Part shown: piece after piece, positions 13,601-26,300 of the stretch
Layout of the letters: each line of letters starts with the position of its first letter
Position numbering within the stretch: the first letter of the stretch is position 1
Assembly: GCA_037178855.1 (NCBI GenBank)
Contig: JASJZC010000004.1
Location: forward strand, 6,510,001 to 6,574,000
Length of the DNA: 64,000 bases
Source of the DNA: Oscheius sp. JU75
Taxonomy: Eukaryota > Nematoda > Chromadorea > Rhabditida > Rhabditidae
Direction: 5' to 3'
Notes under the pieces: model-generated
What the model saw: only the letters and a program-made list of their open reading frames with translations
Databases searched by the model: none
What the model was told of the DNA's origin: nothing
Made by a program: the position numbers and the translations under genes

Positions 13601-15125
13601 TATTCGCCATTTGGGGCGGCATGTGCTGCACTTGGCGAAGAACGGCCGAAGCCGCAGCAGCCGCCGGAGGAAGAGGCGGTGGCGGCAGGGGAGGCGCCGG
13701 TATTTGACTCGGCAACTGCGGCGGAGCTGGAGGAAGGGGAAAGTTTGGACGAGCGGCCGGCGGCATCTGGAAGCCCGCAGGCATAGGAGGAGGACGAGGT
13801 GGTGGTGGCACGGGTGGGAGACCGGGCGGCGCGATGAATTGGTGACCGCCTTGACTGGGCGGAGGGACCGGGGCCGGCATGAAGGGGTTCATGGTGGGCG
13901 GGGGCTGTGGCATCACGTTCAGGAGCTGAAATATGACGCTTAGATCTTTTATAAACGTTTTTCAGATTGCATTAGCCTCTATTTCAAGATCTTTCCGATT
14001 CATACTTTCGGTACAAGGTACAACGGTTTCTGACCTTCAAAAAGTTTGTGAAAATTTGAAATTTTTAACTCTAATTCTGGGAAAAGCGGTCAAAAAAAGC
14101 CCAAAGACACGATGAAATCCTCACCTGGGAGCTCATGAAAGTAGAAGCAAACATGGCCTGTTGTGGAGCATCCGTCCCGGCCCCATTTGACTTCGAAGCC
14201 TTCGAATGATGCTGATCCTCGCTGCTGGACGAGCTCGAGGTGCTGTTCTTTCTTCTTTTCTTCTTCTCGGGCCGCTCGGCTCTCGCCATCAGGCTGGACA
14301 GCGTCGAGGAGTGCTTCAGGCTGAAATTTTATGGATTTCTTTAGTTAAAAAATATAAAAACCTGTGAATATCGTCATTATCCGAGCTGCTATCGGAGTCT
14401 CGTCTCTTCCTGTACTTTCTGTGCCGTCTGTCACGCGAGCGGTCGCGGCGGCTGAAATTTTGAGTTTTTGGGTAAAAAATCAACTTTCTACTTCGACTTA
14501 ATCTTTTTGCTTCGCTCCTCCCGTCTTCTGTCGTCTCTGCCGTGGCTTCTGTGGTGACTGCTGCGTCTGTCGGACTCTTTTGAGCGAGAACGACCCCTAA
14601 AACTGGACTTTTAGATGAGCAGACAGGTTTTGAAAGGGAAAAAAACAAAAACTACCTCCTTGGAGTAACAGAGCGATCCTTCTTCTTCTTTTTCGACGAT
14701 GAGCCGCGCTCACTTTTGCTCTTGTGCTTCGGTGAGCGCTCTCTGCTTCTCCTCGAACTTCTGGACTGTCGTCCCGAGGAGCCGGGCGGTGTTTCGGGTT
14801 CTGAGATCAACATTTCATGGGGAATAAATTGTTTTCTGGATGAAATAGCACGTTTCCCACTCAGACCGACGCATTTGGTCATAAAGAATAACAAAACAGG
14901 GCTATTTAGTTACACAGTTAAGTTTATGTTCCTATGCCACAATTCAACAGTTTTCTGTCAGTTTTAACATGCCCCTAGAATTATTTTTGTGCCAGGTAGT
15001 CTCAAAATGTTCCAGCGGATGTAAAGAATAATGAAAAATCTATAAAATGTACCTGTTTTCTTCACTCCGTTAGATGTCCCGTTGTCGGCGGCCGTCGATT
15101 CTTCGCTGATGTTGTCGAGACTCAT
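10652..15125 (-). CDS. cdk-12: Cyclin-dependent kinase 12 (RNA polymerase II CTD kinase)
   Basis: Nuclear kinase that pairs with cyclin K and phosphorylates Ser2 of the RNA polymerase II tail. About 16 exons on the minus strand. The N-terminal part is an RS-rich region (exons 15125-15053, 14800-14656, 14596-14492, 14451-14362), followed by a Pro/Ala-rich segment (13925-13585). The kinase domain starts in exon 13408-13275 with [13 protein letters not shown]. Next come a PITAVRE helix (PITAIRE class), the catalytic loop [10 protein letters not shown], then ADWGLARLY where DFG is normal, the T-loop [18 protein letters not shown] and DCHELWSKK after the C-lobe, which is characteristic of CDK12/13. 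The last exons (11363-11230, 11184-11103, 10755-10652) encode a Gln/Pro/Arg tail. The ATG at 15125 lies just after a TTTTTCAG acceptor. CDK9 is the alternative, but the RS and Pro-rich regions favour CDK12. Confidence 0.92.
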
Positions 15126-16303
15126 ATGGGCTGAAAAACAGGCATGAGAACGTGATAAAATAGAGGAAGGAATGTTGCGAAAGAAAAGCAAACAGATTCT
15201 CGTGAGAAATTCGAATAAAAATCGATTTCAGACACTCTATACCCAAAATACTTGCCTTTTACGCTTTCTACCCATTCCTGGGATGGATTCATTCAATCTC
15301 TGCCTTGTTTTCTGGTAATTTTCATCGGAAAACGCTACTTTTCGAGGAAAAAATGGTAAAATGACGGAGGGCAACACCTGAAGTGCGTCAACAAAACAGT
15401 AGCCGGGCCAACTCTAACGCAAAAGCGCCAATGCAGTGTGCCGCTTTTTTTTGAGTTCAAAACTGTCTTTTTAGGGAAATGAGGGCATCGAGCTGGTCTT
15501 CCTCTGTACTTTTGCGGATTTCATGGTTTTTTGTGCCTTAAAACGGTCTTGAACAATAGTGAAGAATCTAGGAAAAAATCTATGTTAACAACCATCGCGT
15601 TGATATTTGACTCCAGGAGCGTTGCTAGGCGATTTTATTGCATTCTTGCCATTTCTCTGATCATTTTTTGCTGCTGGAGCGCCCAGATTAGAAAGTTAGC
15701 GCTTCGAGGAAAAAGTGCTAAACCTAAAGTGTGAGACGCTTCAAATCCGTTACTGCCAATGATCGTCCCGTTCAAACCATTTTTGATTACTAGCAGTTTT
15801 TACCGAAGGCCATCTGCACTCCTTGATTATCCCAAGCAATTGTTCAGGAATGGTCAGCTGTTGCGCAGTATCACACAATCCGCCCGTTCCCGTCGTCTCC
15901 TCCTCTCCCACAGCCACGCCCCCACTCTTGCGCGGACGGTTCCTTTCGATTTCTAGCACCTACTCCCATCGGCTTTGCCTCCTAACTACTATTCTTTTAA
16001 CTGAAAAATGCAATTTTCGGTAAAAATATAGATTCAGAGTCCGCAGGAGACACTTATGCATTCTTGAGCAGGCAGCCCAACTTTTTGTTCCGCGGGTTGA
16101 AAAATTGCCTGTCCTAATTGCCATTTTCTGCGTGTACTAAGCTCCAGATTAGGTCTAAAACGCTCGGAGGATGTTTGTTTTTTCGCGCTATGAGTGCCAG
16201 CGTCACGTAATCCCTTTTACAGCCCCATTCGGGACCTCAATTGATCCTCTTACGTCCTCTCTATTTGTATTTCTCTTCTTTTCACAGCCTTCTTTTTGCA
16301 GGA
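15126..16303. other. Divergent promoter region between cdk-12 and lasp
   Basis: No coding exon recognised. It must contain the promoters of two divergent genes. A CTTTTTGCAG acceptor ends at 16301, two bases before the LASP ATG, so an upstream non-coding exon or SL trans-splicing is likely. Confidence 0.45.
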
Positions 16304-18477
16304 ATGAGCGCGAAAAGGTGCGCCAGGGAAGAATGTGGCAAGTCGGTCTATCCCATTGAGGAGCTGAAATGTCTGGATAAGGTCTGGCACAAGCAGTGCT
16401 TCAAGTGCACCGTCTGCGGAATGACCCTCAACATGAAAACCTACAAGGGCTATAATAAAATGCCTTATTGTGAACCGTAAATTGATCCAAGATTTTAAAA
16501 AATGACATTTTTAGGCATTATCCTAAGACAGTGGCCTCGGTAGTCGCTGACACTCCCGAAATGCGAAGAATTGCAGACAACACAAAACTTCAAAGTCAGG
16601 TGAGACAAATTCCCTATGAGAAACTAGTTCAATTTTCCAAAGTTTTCTATCTCAATGCCAATCGGAAATCGCGCCGTAGTGGTGGTCAATAGTGACTCAA
16701 CCGGGTCTCCACTTTACACTGACTGTTCCGCGAAATTGAGCACACTGATCCAGAGGCTGAGCAGTCGATTTAGAACCTGAGGGCTATTTTTAGTGTTGAA
16801 GATTAGAAATTACTTCGCACGAATGAGGATTTAATGAAAACCTACCAGGTGTAGTCCAGTAAAATCCCTGAAGTCAACTGTTTCAGGTACAATACCATGC
16901 AGACTACGAGAAAATGAGAGGGACAAAGATAGAGATCGCCGACGATCCAGAAGTTACCCGTCACATGAAAAACTCTGCTGTAAGTTCATTTTGTACCTTT
17001 TGAAAAAAATTGTTAGGCTCAATCACAACTGACATACACCGGCGAGCTAGACCGACGCAAAAAGCAGGAGGAAGTCAGACCTCAGAATGTCGAGTCTGAC
17101 GGAGCAGGTAAGAAATCTTACTACGACGAGCTAGATGAGATGAGAATACCAGTAACTGTGATTTATTATCCGCCTCGGTAGTTTAGAAAACTGGAAAATG
17201 GACTTGTTTAAAGGAAATGTTCCTTGTTGTTTTGCGGGTCAGTGAGTTATAGTTTAACCCACTGGAATGTTCTCTTTTTCAACAGCTCCAAATTTTCCAC
17301 TCGACTCTCAATCTTTGGTTGTTTCCTCATTTTTGCTCAAACTCATAGTGATCTTAGAACAATAAACTTGGTCTAGACTCTAGAAGTTTTCTATTAGCAC
17401 GAAATCTTCTCATTTGTTCCCCTGCTTTTGAAAACGCCAAAGAGCTAACTGTCCATTTTCTAGCTAATCCCCTTGCAGTGTTCTCTTTTTCAGAGCTCAG
17501 CCGACTCGTCTGTCCAGCCGAGCCTGCAGCTGCAGCTCCATCAGCAGCAACCTTCTCTAATTCTCTGCAACAGCAGAGCACTCTCATTTACTCGTCCGAC
17601 AAAAACAAAGGTTTTTCTTACATTAATCCTTGGTTGCAACATGGAACTTGAATATTTTCAATGAGACTTCACCTAGTTTGTTTAAAAAAATGACTAGTAT
17701 CCCAAGTGCTTACTTGGCAGGACTTCTGGGAGGGCGGGAATTCAAATTCAACAATTTTTGAGATTCACGAAAGAGCGAAAACTGACTCAATTTGAAATCT
17801 CGCGGGTCCAGGAATCCCACCACGTACGTATGTGCATTTTTTTAACAAACCATAAACACATATTTTAGTAGCAGCGCAACCCCAAAGGGCCGTGGGAAGT
17901 ATTGCAGACTACGATCCTTTAAACGGTAACTGGGGAACCATTGCACACGCTCCCCCAAGTGAGAAAAGTGAGTTTATGCTAAGTTTGATGCTTCTTGTTA
18001 TGCTCAACTTGTCGCTTCGTGGCTTGTTGCATGCCTGAGTGAGTGATTCAGATGACCAGCCTCGCTACTGTGTGGATTTTACAGAAGAGCTCTCAGCTAA
18101 GTTGAACGGTGGGCCGACGTCGTCGGCCAAAAGTCCCAGTGGAGCTGCAGGCTTCGCTGTGAAAGCCATCTACGATTACAATGCTGCCGATAAAGACGAG
18201 GTATTGTTGAAGATTGAAATCGAATGTGACACCCTAATTGCAGGTCTCGTTTTTGGAGGGCGATATAATTGTCAACTGCGAAAAGGTGAGCACTTTTTTT
18301 TATTATTTCGAGGGTTCAAATCGTCTAAAGCATTGGCGACAGAAGCTTATACTTCTATTTCAGGTCGACGACGGCTGGATGACCGGAACAGTCCAACGTA
18401 CCCTTCAATGGGGAATGCTGCCAGCGAATTATGTTCAAACACACAAGCTCCCGACCGGTCTTCACAGAATCAAATAA
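16304..18477 (+). CDS. lasp: LIM and SH3 domain protein (LASP), actin-binding
   Basis: Cytoskeletal scaffold of the nebulin family acting at actin structures. Exons: 16304-16476, 16515-16599, 16887-16979, 17017-17107, 17494 to about 17610, about 17869-17968, 18040-18200, 18244-18285 and 18364-18477. Domains in order: one LIM domain (residues about 5-60, including [17 protein letters not shown] and the family-typical [13 protein letters not shown]), two nebulin-like repeats (about 65-135), a Gln/Ala/Pro-rich linker, and a C-terminal SH3 domain reading [15 protein letters not shown], then DDGWMTGTV and GMLPANYV. The first zinc knuckle has four residues between its cysteines (CAREEC), where vertebrate LASP1 has two. 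The ATG follows a TTTTTGCAG acceptor by two bases. A nine-exon gene of about 300 residues fits LASP well. Confidence 0.92.
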
Positions 18478-18577
18478 GCCTCGGTTTTTTAACTTAATTT
18501 TTGCCCTGCTTTATCCTCCTCAAAATAGTCACATTTTGCTACAATACTTACCATAATGTTTTTCGAATAGTACACTT

Positions 18578-18879
18578 GTTCAAAAAATAATAGAGCATTT
18601 TTCAAATAATCGCGGCTGAAAACGTGCGGCGTTTTAAATACTTTCAAATTTTTGAGAAACTCTTTTCTTCGTTTACCTCCGAAATTACTCTTTTTCATGC
18701 CAGTGTTACGTTCTAATTGTAGAACAGTATGATCTGCATCGTTTACGTACTAGAAATGTTTGAAACCTGGCAGGAAAAGCCGCGAAAAAGGTAGAAAACC
18801 AAAGTCGCAAAAGTTTGGAAAAGTTTTAGAACGCACAAAATGGCACGGTTCTTTGAAAAATGCTCTATTATTTTTGAAC
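18578..18879. repeat. Foldback (MITE-like) element between lasp and ess-2
   Basis: An inverted repeat of about 28 bases at 18578-18606 and 18852-18879 brackets roughly 245 bases. The outer arms share the core AATAATAGAGCATTTTTCAAA. The inner sequence shows weaker inverted similarity. No ORF inside, so this is probably a non-autonomous DNA transposon relic. Confidence 0.65.
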
Positions 18880-19273
18880 AGACTATAACGCATCCAAGTT
18901 TCGAACTACAAGTGATCTTTATGCCCATTATTGGCAGATTCTTAGGGGTGCACTACTATTCGAAAATGAATTAATGTTTCTGTATATTTTTCCGTGCCAA
19001 ACTGAACTAGAATTTGCCAAAAAGACCACATAATATATTCCCTGTCTCGTCAATTCGAAAATGTCCCACCTCATATTCGAAACTCCATAAAAATCTCATA
19101 TTTCCGCTACAGATTCGGTTCTGACATTGGTGCCTTTGAATAAATTTATTTAATATTCTTTTCTAATATTTCTCATGCATTTTACTGGCTTTTAACACCG
19201 TCTTCTGTCTCAAAATCCCTTGCAAATTCTAATTTGTGCTTTTTCACATGCTACAGGACAACAACGAGAAGAA

Positions 19274-21885
19274 ATGGCCACGTTTGATGAAGTCGAGCGA
19301 AGATCGAAGCTGGCTGTCGTACCAAAATCTGCCAGTGATGGAAAGGTCTGTTTGTCGTAAATTTTTGATAAAAGGTGGCTTTTAGATGGTCAAACTTGCC
19401 CCAAAAACGTTGCAAACCGAGAGAGAAGTGAGGACGGTGCTTCCAGAGGAGCAGTATCTGAACAATTTGGAAAAGATCATAGTCAAAGATTACTTTCCGG
19501 AGCTGCCGAAACTCAAGGCTCAGGCCGAGTACATGGATGCGAAAGAGCGCAACGATGTTGCCAAGATGAGGGAGCTGCAGGTCCGCTACAAGACTACAAC
19601 CACGGACAGGAGGTTTGTAATATTTTTCTGACTTTTTCGACCACAAAAAATTTCAGAACAAGTCCCACATTCGCCGGCAAATCACCAAATGGGAACGCTT
19701 CTCCCGACGAGTTCGATCCCTCAGCACCGGGACCAAGTCGCAAGAACGATCCGTCCCCGCTCCCATTCGCCAACGAGGAAGGTGACAATGAGGTGCAAAA
19801 AAAGAAGAAAAAGCCTATCGATTCAATGACGATAGATAGTAAGTTCTTTCTGTAACTTTTTTCCAAATTTCCTTCAGAATATTTGAACAAATTCACGTCG
19901 GAAGACAACGCGAGTTTCGAGGAGCTCACCGCTCTGGCCGAGAAAAGAGAAAAGGCCAAGAATGCGTGGCTTTATGAGGCTGCCGAACTGCACAACAAGG
20001 AGAAGATTGTGAGGCATGCGATTGCAGCAAGTGCCGATGTTCAGCTGGCTCTTCGTTACAGGTATGTGGACTCCAAATTGTTGTAAATTTTATCATGCTA
20101 TAGCGCTTTGTTTCTAATCATTTTTCGCTCTAAATTAATGCTATTTAATCATCGAAAACGTGGAAAATTTGAGTAGTTTTACCAGATACAATTTCGGTCA
20201 TGCTTTCGAGTACTTTACTCGGAAACATGTGGTCATTTGAGGTTAAAAACATCGGCAAACCTAGAGCGCATAGCGCATTCTACTTTTTAAGATCAATTAA
20301 TGAGTTCTTTCCAGCGAGGAAGACCGCCCCGTAGCCCTCGACAACTGGAGTTACAAGGTCCGAAGCACTGTTCTTTTCAATCCCGACGGAGCCGCTCTCA
20401 CAGACGAGGAGAAGGTCGAGTTGGCCTTGAAGAATCAGAAGGAAATAAACAAGTCCGGTACCCGATTTCCCGAAGATGTCAAAAACAAGCCGAGCGGATC
20501 TGTGATGGCTCGAGCCGCTATGTATCAGGCTGCCAACAACGCGGGAAGAGTGGACATTCTGGGACAGGAGGCCGGCTACAATTCGAAGTCGTTGGGAGTG
20601 CTGGTGACGCCGAGTCCGGCTCCAGGTGTGCATATCATTAATTTTTTGGCCGTCTATACTGCAATACATAGAACCCCAAACATTACCGTATAGCACTGGA
20701 GATCAACCTACAACTTTATTTCCAGATTCTTATTGTTAGGCAGTTTTTGTTTTAAAAGTGAAAAGGCATACATTAGAGGAGAGGCAGTAGGCCACAGGCT
20801 GCCCGATAGTTCTGGTCATTTCCAGTCGTTTTTTTTTTTTTCGCAAATCCACCTTTGAAATTCTTAAAAAATAGTAGCAAGTAGGAACGAACAGGCTTGC
20901 CAATAAGTTAAAATACGAAATTGGACCCTAATGCCCAAGTTTTCAGGCGTGGAAGACTCTCCCTTCATGACCTGGGGTTCAATTGACGGCACTCCGTTCC
21001 GTCTGGATGCTCCAGACAGCGTGGATCTGCTCGACGGTGCTCCGACTTTCAAGATTCCCGAAGTCCCCTACCGCGAGCAAATAGCCCAGGGAATCCATGA
21101 AACCATAGCTGAGCGGTACAGAAACAAGCGGAAGACGGCCCTAGCCGCGGCGGAACGTGCTCAGTATGATTTTTGTCCATTTCCTCGAAAATTGACTCAA
21201 TTTCCAGCAAAACACCGTCATTTGGCTCCTCGAGATCGACTGAAAAGGTGTCACTTTTGTCACCGGCAGCCCGACGACTTGTGACGAACAAGCTGGGAAT
21301 TCGACTCAGTACGGGAAAGAGCTTCAATACGCCGAATACACCTTCTTCGAGGGGGTAGGATTCGTCATTTGGGTGAAAATATGCGGAATTTCAGAATCAG
21401 GACCCCGGGAACTGGCGGCTCCACATCGTCAAAAACGCCAATTTCTTCGATGATCAAACGCGTACCAAAAACACCGAAATCTGCAGCGGCTTCAACAACA
21501 CCGTCACTGTCCTCGTTGACGGACAATCTCATGCCGGTGAGTCCCATTTTCTGACAAATGGCGGTGAGGCGACTTTTTCAAGTACCTTGTCGTTGAATAC
21601 GTAACCGTTTATAGTCTGTTCAGGAACGGGATTGACTAGCGGCATACTGTAGAATTTTTCCTCGCGGGATCCGCCGCGCCTGCACTTTAACATTTGGCAG
21701 CAGATTTCACCCGATTTTCTATTAATTTTTTGCTCCAGGGAGTAAATCGGGGAAAACAGCTCGAAATTCTGAAAATTTGCAACAACAGACGGGTAAATAG
21801 ATCTCGTAGTGAGCCTCGAAAAAAGAAAAGTCGTTCCGTCAATAGTGAGAAGATCTCTTCTCACGACTTATCTGATGACCCTTAG
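19274..21885 (+). CDS. ess-2: ESS2 splicing factor homologue (DGCR14)
   Basis: Nuclear protein of spliceosomal C complexes. Exons: 19274-19345, 19386-19612, 19658-19838, 19878-20061, 20315-20625, 20947-21162, 21208-21354, 21395-21536 and 21739-21885. The N-terminal segment LPEEQYLNNLEKIIVKDYFPELPKL is the hallmark start of the ESS2 family (residues about 40-65). The middle has the conserved NASFEELTALAEKREKAKNAWLYEA-type helix. The segment MTWGSIDGTPFRLD and the block IPEVPYREQIAQGIHETIAERYRNK are also family-typical. The tail is Ser/Thr/Pro- and Arg-rich. The protein is about 500 residues, as expected. ATG 19274 is the first in a reading frame that splices cleanly to the family N-terminus. 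An AATAAA lies about 7 bases after the stop. It is on the same strand as LASP but about 800 bases away, so an operon is doubtful. Confidence 0.92.
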
Positions 21886-22098
21886 CTCAAATAAACCGAT
21901 AGAGAAGGTCTCTGATACCCCAGACACTATTCAGACGAGATCCTCCGACTCCAAGCAGCGACCCTCCGCCGGCGACTTCTTCTAACTTCGCCTATGCTAC
22001 TAATAATGTATTTCAATTTCTTTAATCGTATATTTACTTTTCTGGGTCGTAAAGTGTGATTAAAACGGAATGTTTATAAACAGTTAGGGAATTCAAAT

Positions 22099-22575
22099 TT
22101 ACAAGTTGCTCCTAAGCTTCTTCTCGTTCTCGTCGGCGAATTGGTCGAAATATTTGGCGACGTACCAGCACGTCGGCTTGACATGGTAGCCATGCTCGTC
22201 CGCGTAGCGCAGTCCCTCCTTGACCAGCAGCTTCGCGACGCCTTTTCCCTGCTCCTCCGGCGGCGTAACGGTGTGCTCAAAGTCCAGAATTTTGTTTGGG
22301 AGCTCGGTATAGGAGAGATATGCCTTCGAGCCGGAGTCTGCAAGAAAAGATTTGAGCTGAAATAACTGGAATTTTAACGGGTTTCTAGCTACAAAAGACC
22401 TTCGAATTGGTTGTTTGGGAAAGAATGCAGGGTAAAGAAAGAAAAAAAAAGACGGCTAGAAACGGCGTTTCTTTGAATATGGACTGCACTTTTGGAGACA
22501 AATACAGGAAAACATGGGCTTACCGAACTTGATGAAGAATTCCAAGGCTTTCTTGCAGTGCTGAACACGGAGCAT
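22099..22575 (-). CDS. natd-1: NATD1-type GNAT-fold N-acetyltransferase domain protein
   Basis: Short protein of about 80 residues built from a single GNAT core, as in human NATD1 and bacterial YjdJ-type proteins. Two exons: 22575 to about 22523 and about 22337-22099. Visible features are the acetyl-CoA pyrophosphate-binding region PPEEQGKGVAKLLVKEGL followed by YADEHGYHVKPTCWYVAKYF. Together these give the Q/R-x-x-G-x-G/A signature as QGKGVA and the family-typical CWYVAKYF end. Substrate unknown for the family. The ATG lies one base after a TTTCAG acceptor, so either the start is trans-spliced or a further upstream exon exists. The gene ends 213 bases from the convergent ess-2. Confidence 0.88.
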
Positions 22576-23315
22576 CCTGAAAGTTTGTGAATATTGATAG
22601 AGCGAAGAATAAAAAGGCGAGATCTGACTGTATTCATCGATCTAAACTTCTATTTGATTCCCTGGTATGGCTGAGCAAAAAATAAAGAAGTAGACTTGTG
22701 GAAAACGGTGAAACGATGGCTGTCCGAACTCGCTAAGTCCAAGTAGCGACTTTAAAATAGGGTGTCACATTTGTCTGTTGGTCTTTTGACCTTTCAGGGT
22801 GTTTTCCCGATAAAAATAGATCCAAATAAGATCAAGAACGTAGGAAAAAGGCTAGAAACAAACAACAGTTGGTCTGACAGGTAATGTTTTTCGATTACGG
22901 GTGTTTTTTTCTTGTATTTTAGCTGAGTAAAAAGGCACGTCAGCTACTACCATTCTACATTGGTCGCAGTGAGAAGCATTGTAATTTTGAGACAAGATGT
23001 GTCAGAAAAACGATAGAAAATTAGCAAGAAATGTGACAGGACGTGGAATAAAAAATTGCTCGTCGGCACGAAAATGTCCAGAGGGAGATACGAAAGTTTG
23101 CGTCTCTTTTCCCATATTCTCTCTTCAAATAGCTTCAGATGCACAAAACGACAAGTAGACAGTAAAATTGTCGATTGGACAAGAAAAATCAGACAAAACA
23201 AACAGGAAAATAGTGCAAAACAGTTTATTACAGGAAAAGCAATTAAATGCTCGGGAAACGGGACGAATGTTGACTAGAAGAAGGTTGGAAAAAAGATAGA
23301 ATCACAACAGGAAAG
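22576..23315. other. Gap between natd-1 and the 3' end of unc-16
   Basis: No gene recognised. Candidate ORFs are short and do not fit a splice model. It presumably contains the unc-16 3' UTR and the natd-1 promoter. Confidence 0.4.
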
Positions 23316-26300
23316 TTATTTAGAAACGACTGGTAGGTCTGCATCCACTTCCCAAATAATCAGCTGTGAGAGATCTCTGGCTCCGCCAGAGGAGCCCTTT
23401 TGCCTTACTGGCTCGTTTTCTTCTCCTGTAAAACCTCATTTTTGGATACGAAAATGGGAACATACCCATTCGGAAGTCAATGTATCCGTCACCGCCTGAG
23501 ATCACTAGCATCTTGCGTAGCTCCGCCTCCTCTTCGCTGGAAGGAGCACCCGGAACCGAGAGGAAGAACTGGAAATGGTACTGTCACTGTCACTGTCCCT
23601 GCACTCACCTTGACACTGTCCTTATGGCCATGGAACGATAGTTGTGCTTGTGTCAGATTACAATAAGGAATGTAGCCGCCACTCGTCTTCGATTTTTCGT
23701 CAATCTTGCCCACAACTCTGACGAGACCACCAGGACCACTAGACTTCTTCTTCGAATCGGTGGTCTCTATTTTCTGTTCCAGGCTTTCGTTCAGAGGAAC
23801 AGAGATGATGACTCCGGTGCCCGTACCGATCCACAAACGTCTATTGGAGATCAGGAGAGCAGTGGTTCTCATGTAGGAGAAGTCGAGACGGGAGGTTCCA
23901 AGCATTTTGGTCACGTAGGGCTCGATGTCTACGTCTTGAAGGTGCTCGAAGGTATGAGCGTGGAACAGTCTAAATAGCTCAGAATGAGACAGTGACAGTG
24001 ACAGTACCTCAATGAAGAATCCAGTCGAATACTGATCCAGACTCCAGCTCCCAGCCATTGCATGTTCCTAACCTGACTGTCCTTCCGCGGATGGGCTGTG
24101 AAAACTTTCTAAAATTCTTCATGCACCCTGACTCTTTTCCAACTGACCACAATCTGTAGTGACTCTCCGTCCAGAACAACTATGCAGTTCTTGTAGGCGG
24201 CCCAGATGTTACCGGCCACCACACAGAGAGATCTGACAGAGGAAGTCTCCTTCCCTACTCGAATCACGTGGTAGCCAATGTCAGCCCACTCTCCGTTCTT
24301 GTCCCTGTGGAAGACAGCGATGGCGCCATTGGCCAGAGCAGCGAAGACTCGGCCGCGGTAGTGCCTGAAAGTGACTTTGTTTCATGGGAATGTTGGCATA
24401 TTTGGTTTTATTTTAAAGCACTTGGTGTGCCAGAGACGATAAGACTACTTTTAGGAGCAGAGAGTGTGGCTGACTTGGAATTTTTCTGCGGCGTTGATAT
24501 GTACGAATCAGAGCCCGTCGCCGTCTTCCGATAAATTTTAATTTTTTTGTGGCAAAAACAAGAAATTTCAGCTTTGCTGTGATTTACATAGTTGTAGAAT
24601 TTGATGAGAGGTACAACATTGTAAAATATCACGAGATCTAAAATTTTGGCCTTGAACCCGAAATGGGGCTGTGAAATATCGCGCTCCTGTTGCTCATGAA
24701 CCAACTTCCATTAACTTCTCATATTTTCCTAGCTCAATTGGTATCTTTTTCAAGATCTAAGTGTGAGAAAGACGATAAATTTCCAGGACAGAGAGCCATG
24801 TGTGACTCATTTAGATTTTGCAGGCGGTGGACTGAGTCTGCTGAGCCGCATTAGTTTTCCGGCGCGGAATGGGATTAAGTTTTGCGCACCGCACCAAAAT
24901 TGTAATATACTGTGACGAGTTCCTCTGAGAAGCAAATTTAACATCTTTTTCACATTTAGAGCTCCAAAATGACACCGGACATGTCATGAGAATGGTCGGT
25001 TTTGGGTCAAAACAGCCAGGTGGAGAAGATTGAACTCACGTTATACTTAGCACAGCATCGGCCATTTTTATTCTCCTCAAACATTGCTTCCAAGCCGTGA
25101 CAGCAGAATGGATGTAGATGTACTGATTCTGACCTCCCATCCAAACTGTGGGCAAGGCACTGGTCATCTGTCCGCTGACCTCGTCGTACTTGCTCATCGC
25201 ATCTCGGATGTGAGGAGGGAGAGCAGCTCGACCGACTTTTCCAGAAGCCGGGGATTGTTCGGCGGCTGAAAAACAGCTTATTGTGCTGTAAGAAGGGTTA
25301 TGAGAGGTGCCATAACTTAAAAAGGCAAAAGGATTTAGCGCTAGCTGAGAGTCTACGGGTGCGACAACCACCAACACAACGAGAAAGACGGGACCTTTCA
25401 TCTTTTCGAGCGGGATCAGCGGCTGGCTGAACAAGACCGGTTCTACGGCCTCTTGGGCCTCTTCTACACGTGGTAATGGTTTCTTGGCTAAAATTTCGGG
25501 TGTTTTGTGATAAGACCCATTCTCTGTCTCTGTCTGTTTTACTCAAAACTAGGCTGAAAACAGTTGACAATCGGGTAGGATACTGGAGCTTGGAGTCGAG
25601 GCGAGAGACCAGGGACAACGTCCTAGTAGAAAAGCACACTTCCTCTCAGGTGTAATACCTTGCTATAATTTAGTCAGCTCGGCTTTGGGCTTCTGCCAAT
25701 GGACGTTGTCATCTGCTACGCTCTACCCAAAGTTCAGTACTCCCTACCCAACTTTCAACTGTAAGTATCTTCTCTCTGTCCTTCTGTCTTTCTATCTCTC
25801 TATTTCTCTATCTCTTTGTCTCGCAGTCTCTCTGCCTTTTCATGTCTTTCTGTCTCTTTGTTTCTGATTCATTGACTCACCTGGAACGACAGTCGAGCTT
25901 GTAGCTTCAGCTTCGGAGACACTAACTGAAACCAACGACATTAGGGAAACATGCAACTAGGAAGACAGTGACAGCGACATCAAGACTCACAATCTCTGTT
26001 CCTCTTCGGACTGGGCTTCATGTCATTGGAACAGTAGGTAGGCACTCCATCCTCGGAATCCTCCATTCTTCGAAGTTCGACCCATTCACAGGCTCCAAGA
26101 TCAGCAGGGTCTCCCATACTTTCCGGAACCTCCTTGACCTTTCCACCTCCTGTCAGGAACTTCTTCGCTGTATGTTCATCCAGAACAGGGTCCTGTTCCA
26201 TGACTCCCGGGACTCCACACATTGACAGAAGGTGAGAGTCACAGGCATCGAAGGTCTCGATGACATTGTTCGGGTTGTTGGCATCGAGTACAGCCACGAG

